A stretch of 64,000 bases of DNA from Lunularia cruciata (taxonomy: Eukaryota > Streptophyta > Marchantiopsida > Lunulariales > Lunulariaceae). Below the pieces are notes generated by a model. The model saw only the letters and a program-made list of their open reading frames with translations, was not told where the DNA came from and did no database searches. Below, piece after piece: positions 60,178-64,000 of the stretch. The position numbers were made by a program, and so were the translations under genes. How positions within the stretch are numbered: position 1 is the stretch's first letter; every line of letters begins with the position of its first letter. The stretch covers positions 1,307,001 through 1,371,000 of the forward strand of contig OX419756.1 of NCBI GenBank assembly GCA_948567375.1. Direction: 5' to 3'.

Positions 60178-62150
60178 GAAATATGGGTACCACAATTTCT
60201 AAAGGAGCATTACTTGAGTTTTCTTATATGGGATTGGAGCTACATCTCTCTTAGTATTGCATAGAAGTTGAAAATGTTAATCCACCAAGAAGGTAATTCA
60301 TTGAGATCTTGCCCACTCAATTGGTTATAAGATCATTAGCATCAAGCAAACAGGCACAATGTTGGTTTGGATAGAGAACATAACTTAGATGCCACCTACA
60401 AGGAGACAAAGTACATGATTGACAAATTGGTGTTTTTTTCATTGTCCGGTGGAGGACGAATGGGTTTGCAGGAGAGGCTGACCTATTGAAATCCATAGAA
60501 ACATGCAAATTTTTGATCAATTATGCATCTATTTCAAACCCGCAAAAGAGTACTTCAATGTTTGCCAAGCCATCTTCTTTGAGATAGTATTTGATAAAGA
60601 AAATAATATCAATTGTGCACATGGGTTCCATTACTACTCAAAGAGCATGGTTGGAACCTTTTTGGAGTCATAACCTACTTACCTCATCCCATTTCTTGGT
60701 GCATTTTTATGCAAGTTTTAAATTATTGACTAAAGAAGAGAAGCTATTCTCTGAATATCAAGTTTTATCACTGGACAATTATGCTAACATTGCACATGGA
60801 TGCGAGATTATAAATACAATTAGAGAAGAGGATGAACACTTTGCTCAAAGGATAGTATCTAGATCACCTAAGCAAGCTGACAATCAATCCAACAAGCAAG
60901 AAGGAGTTGAAGAGAAAAGCAATATCAGCCATCTCCAATGCACCAACTCCTGACAAACAAAAGAAGAAGAAGGTGGAGCATTTCCCATGCATTGATAAGA
61001 CATTTGAAGAATAAATGAATTGAGTTTAAAGAAGTAGATGACCAAATTTGATTATAAGAAGGAGAGGTTAACATATGAAGGGAAGCAAGAAGAAAAAGAA
61101 GATTTGCACCTTCCAATATGATTTTTGTTGAGTTAAAATGAGAGAAGAACTCTCCAATGTCTACAACACTAGATAATAATAGTCTTGGTTTGCTACCAAT
61201 TGAAACAATAAGGAAGATTGTCCTTCTTATGTTAGATTTCTTAGATATTATCATGCTTAGATACCAAGCACAATGGCTTAAAGTTAATGATAACTTGCAT
61301 TTGGTAAGACCAATGCATACTATCATAGGCTAGCATAAGACTTGCTCCAGTTCTATCCAAATTAAGATAGAACAACTTTGTGCAGAGTCAAAAGTTCAAA
61401 AGACACAAAATGAGAAAAAGGCAAGATGTATCCTAGAACTACTGAGTAAGGAGGAGCTTCTCAACCAAGGCAAAGGAAGACTACAGAGTGCTAGAAGAAG
61501 ATGTCAAAGCAATCACAAATGACAATCAGCAAAAGAATCAAGAGAACCCTTGTATCATCAGTACTTTACAAAAGAAATTAATAATTGCAAAAAACCAATG
61601 TCAAGCATTAGATGTTGAAGTTGATGTGAAAAAACTTATAGAAGCTTAGAGAAGAAGAAAGAAGAGTTAAAAAGACCACCACCCAAGTAAGTTAGATAAT
61701 AGTAGAGCACACTTAGCCAAGTTCAAGAGTAGAGGAGAGCAATCTTATCTAGCAAGACGGACTATTAGATAGGAAATTGGACCTGAATCTTCTGCATTAG
61801 CAATCAAAAGAGAGCAAATAAGGTCAAGTCATTTAAGTATCAAAGATGGCAATGCGTTAATTAGATTAATTGCTCAATAATTTTTGTTGAGTTGATACTT
61901 AGGAATCAATCCACTGCACAATTAGATGATATCTTGAAATGATTAATGGCAGAAACTTTACAATAATGACCCTTACATTCTTGAAAATGCACTATTGTAT
62001 GATTGTTAGAGGAACAATAAAAGTCTACTATAGAGATCCAAGAATGCATACAATTAGAGTTAAGAGATGTAGCTTATAGACTAGAAGGTATTGTAAACAA
62101 GGAAGACAAATACCACTAAACTAGTGCAACAGTTATGATTAGTTAGATAG
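60178..62150 (+). pseudogene. P3: unknown coiled-coil protein family (WDW-HFY), 5'-truncated copy
   Basis: The frame begins EIWVPQFLKEHYLSFLIWDW (60178) and continues after shifts with HNVGLDREHNLDATYKETKY (about 60357) and LSGGGRMGLQERL. A 120-codon open frame (60591-60953) then carries SHFLVHFYASFKLLTKEEKL and YANIAHGCEIINTIREEDEH, then FAQRIV. Downstream to about 62150 are lysine/glutamate-rich broken frames typical of a coiled coil. The motif order and WD-to-HFY spacing agree with P1 and P2. The first 80-90 residues seen in P1/P2 are missing. Family unrecognised. Confidence 0.58.
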
Positions 62151-64000
62151 TAGTTAGGAAGTTTGACCTTGGCCATTAGTTAGTTTTGTTAGCCTTTGTA
62201 TTTCCTAAGTCAATCAGCTTTATAAGCTTGCAAACTCAAAGTACTTTGTATTCAGATCCATGCAAAGTGAACAAGCAAAGTGCACTTGAGCCAATTGGTT
62301 CCCTTAGTTCTTTGTGTTGTAGTTCCTTGCCTTAGTGTGGTGTAAGTCTTGGTGAATCTTCATTTGTAACTGTTCAATACCTTGTGTGTTTGATCCTTGG
62401 CTATTGTGGCAAACTAATTGAAAGCAATGTTGTGATGGAGTTTCTAAACTCTATAGTTCTAATAGTAACCAATGTCTTAGTGTACAACATCTTGGACCAT
62501 TGTAGGGATGAAAATGCACTTCTTGTTGAGACTCTTTCAACTTTCAAGTGCCTTAAGGAAAAGGATACAACGCTTTATAAGGTGAATTTCACTGATAACC
62601 TATTAGTCAAATTAGCACTCTACAAATTGAGTCAATTTCCTATGAACCATCTTCTTGGTGAATTTGCACTCTATTGGACATGTTTTCTGTCAAGAGGTAA
62701 AAAACAGAATTGTAAATTAACATAATTGTGCTATTTGAAATGGTAAGAGATGAACATAATTGACCATTTTGTTCTTGTATCTTCATGTGAACGCCCTGTT
62801 TCTTATCAGATTATTTTAATTTGGCAGTTATTGAATTTTCATAGATTTATACATTAATTTGAAATACTTGTTGCTTAGGTTGTCATAGAATTATACATTG
62901 ATTTGAAGTTCTTGTTGCTTAGGTTTTTGGATAGTCCATTGCAAGATTTGGTGACACTTTTAAATCAAATTATTTTATGCCACATCCCACATATCAACAT
63001 CATTATTCTTTTAACTCTTAAAATTGAACTTTATTTTGTTGTACACACAATACTCAAGAAAATCCAAGTCCAGATGATCAAAATTTAGAGTTTTGAAACT
63101 CAGCAAAAGTAGCAATCAAGAATAAGGATACGAAAATCATGAAATGTAACTTGAAAGCCTTTTCTAGAAGTTGAACATTCCTAAAATTTGTTCTAACTTT
63201 TGACTGGATTCAAGCCTAATTAGGCATAGCTTTAGTTTAAGAGGAAAACCAAGCTCTTTGCAACGAGAGAGATATTGTGATACATCTTGTGAGAATGCTA
63301 AGGTGTTTTAAGTTTTGCTCCGGAGTACCTATTAAAAGCAATTATGAAGGCTTAAACCATTATATTTGTGATTAGGAGGACTCAATGCAAGCAAAACCAG
63401 TCACATCATTTCGAAAATTCTCTTTTGGTACTTTACATAAAAATACGCATGATAAACATGTGACATAAAAACCTTTTCATATAGAAAGCTGTTATATACT
63501 CCGTATATATTAGCTTTCAAAAGTACTTGTTTGGCCATATGAGTCCATGAAGTGTACTCTGTGCATAAACCTGGAGGACGTGTGCAGATTAATCAGTGCT
63601 TTGCGTCTATTATATACCTTCCAGGTCTGGATTAGAGGGAAGGTTAGATCAGATGGGAATTCTTGGCAGGAAATCTGAGCTCACGAATTCATTCTCACAT
63701 GGCTAGTTTGGAATGCGAATCTACAAACTCTTCAGTAGAAACCATGGTATCAAACGCAGGTAGAAAGAGTCTTCTTACCATGGTGAATCCAACAAGGACG
63801 TCTTTCCATGGTCCCGCCATCCCTAAGATGTTTCTCGGACCGTGTCGCGAAATAGAACCTTAGAACACCACACCTATCCTTATATTTTGGCATTCCTGTT
63901 GACTAGCTCCTAGTGATCCAGAAGCGTTGCTCGATCAATGTGATGGGCTTCTAGAAGGGAGTATGATTTGCAGTGTGAATCGTGGTTTATGTTGATTTAA
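62151..64000. other. No assigned gene; two short unassigned frames
   Basis: 62384-62725 (+) is open for 113 codons (KLIESNVVMEFLNSIVLIV...), with a hydrophobic start and no known motif. 63699-63863 (+) opens with MASLECESTNSSVETMVSNA 90 bp after a TATA-like tattatata (63609). It is 55 codons and could be a first exon or chance. The rest is AT-rich. Confidence 0.35.

Overview
The window reads as nuclear DNA of a seed plant, most likely a gymnosperm. It is dominated by old, decayed retrotransposons. Ty3/gypsy elements use an initiator-Met tRNA primer site and carry a chromodomain integrase (chromovirus type). One LINE-like family is present in about ten copies. A plant cytochrome P450 N-terminus survives as a pseudogene. 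Stop codons arise mainly by C-to-T change. The slow piling-up of nested, half-erased elements and the style of the P450 and LINE proteins suggest a conifer, possibly yew-like; this is inference. I see no intact host gene and no tRNA, rRNA or CRISPR.

Layout: 1-3080 has no recognisable gene. 3080-3540 is the P450 pseudogene. 3.5-11 kb is AT-rich, with a possible Copia-type LTR/primer site near 5.8 kb and a LINE tail at 8.05-8.24 kb. 11.06-11.52 kb is a solo LTR of gypsy family A. 11.65-15.45 kb is a minus-strand LINE copy split by a solo family B LTR (11809-12550). 16.0-20.1 kb holds several plus-strand LINE fragments and a second solo B LTR (17249-17989) with a perfect 5-bp target duplication. 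21.58-21.96 kb is a tandem repeat with an AT microsatellite. 22.47-36.56 kb is a nest: a minus-strand LINE interrupted by two family A chromoviruses in opposite orientation, G1 (24792-30234, minus) and G2 (30449-35385, plus), only 214 bp apart. 37.2-40.4 kb has minisatellites and a plus-strand LINE copy (38.04-39.53 kb) followed by extra 3' tails. 40.4-44.3 kb is AT-rich. 44.3-47.1, 57.2-59.8 and 60.2-62.2 kb hold three decayed members of a coiled-coil protein family I do not recognise. 50739-57243 is the family B chromovirus G3 (minus). 62.2-64 kb has only short unassigned ORFs.

Three points deserve most attention. The unknown protein family has shared motifs at conserved spacing in three copies (called here WDW-HFY). 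The family A LTR carries perfect heat-shock-element arrays upstream of its TATA box. The LINE family has an R2-like C-terminal zinc/endonuclease region and a conserved hairpin-rich 3' tail. Boundaries of LTRs and target duplications were read base by base; boundaries of LINE fragments are approximate (tens of bases or more).
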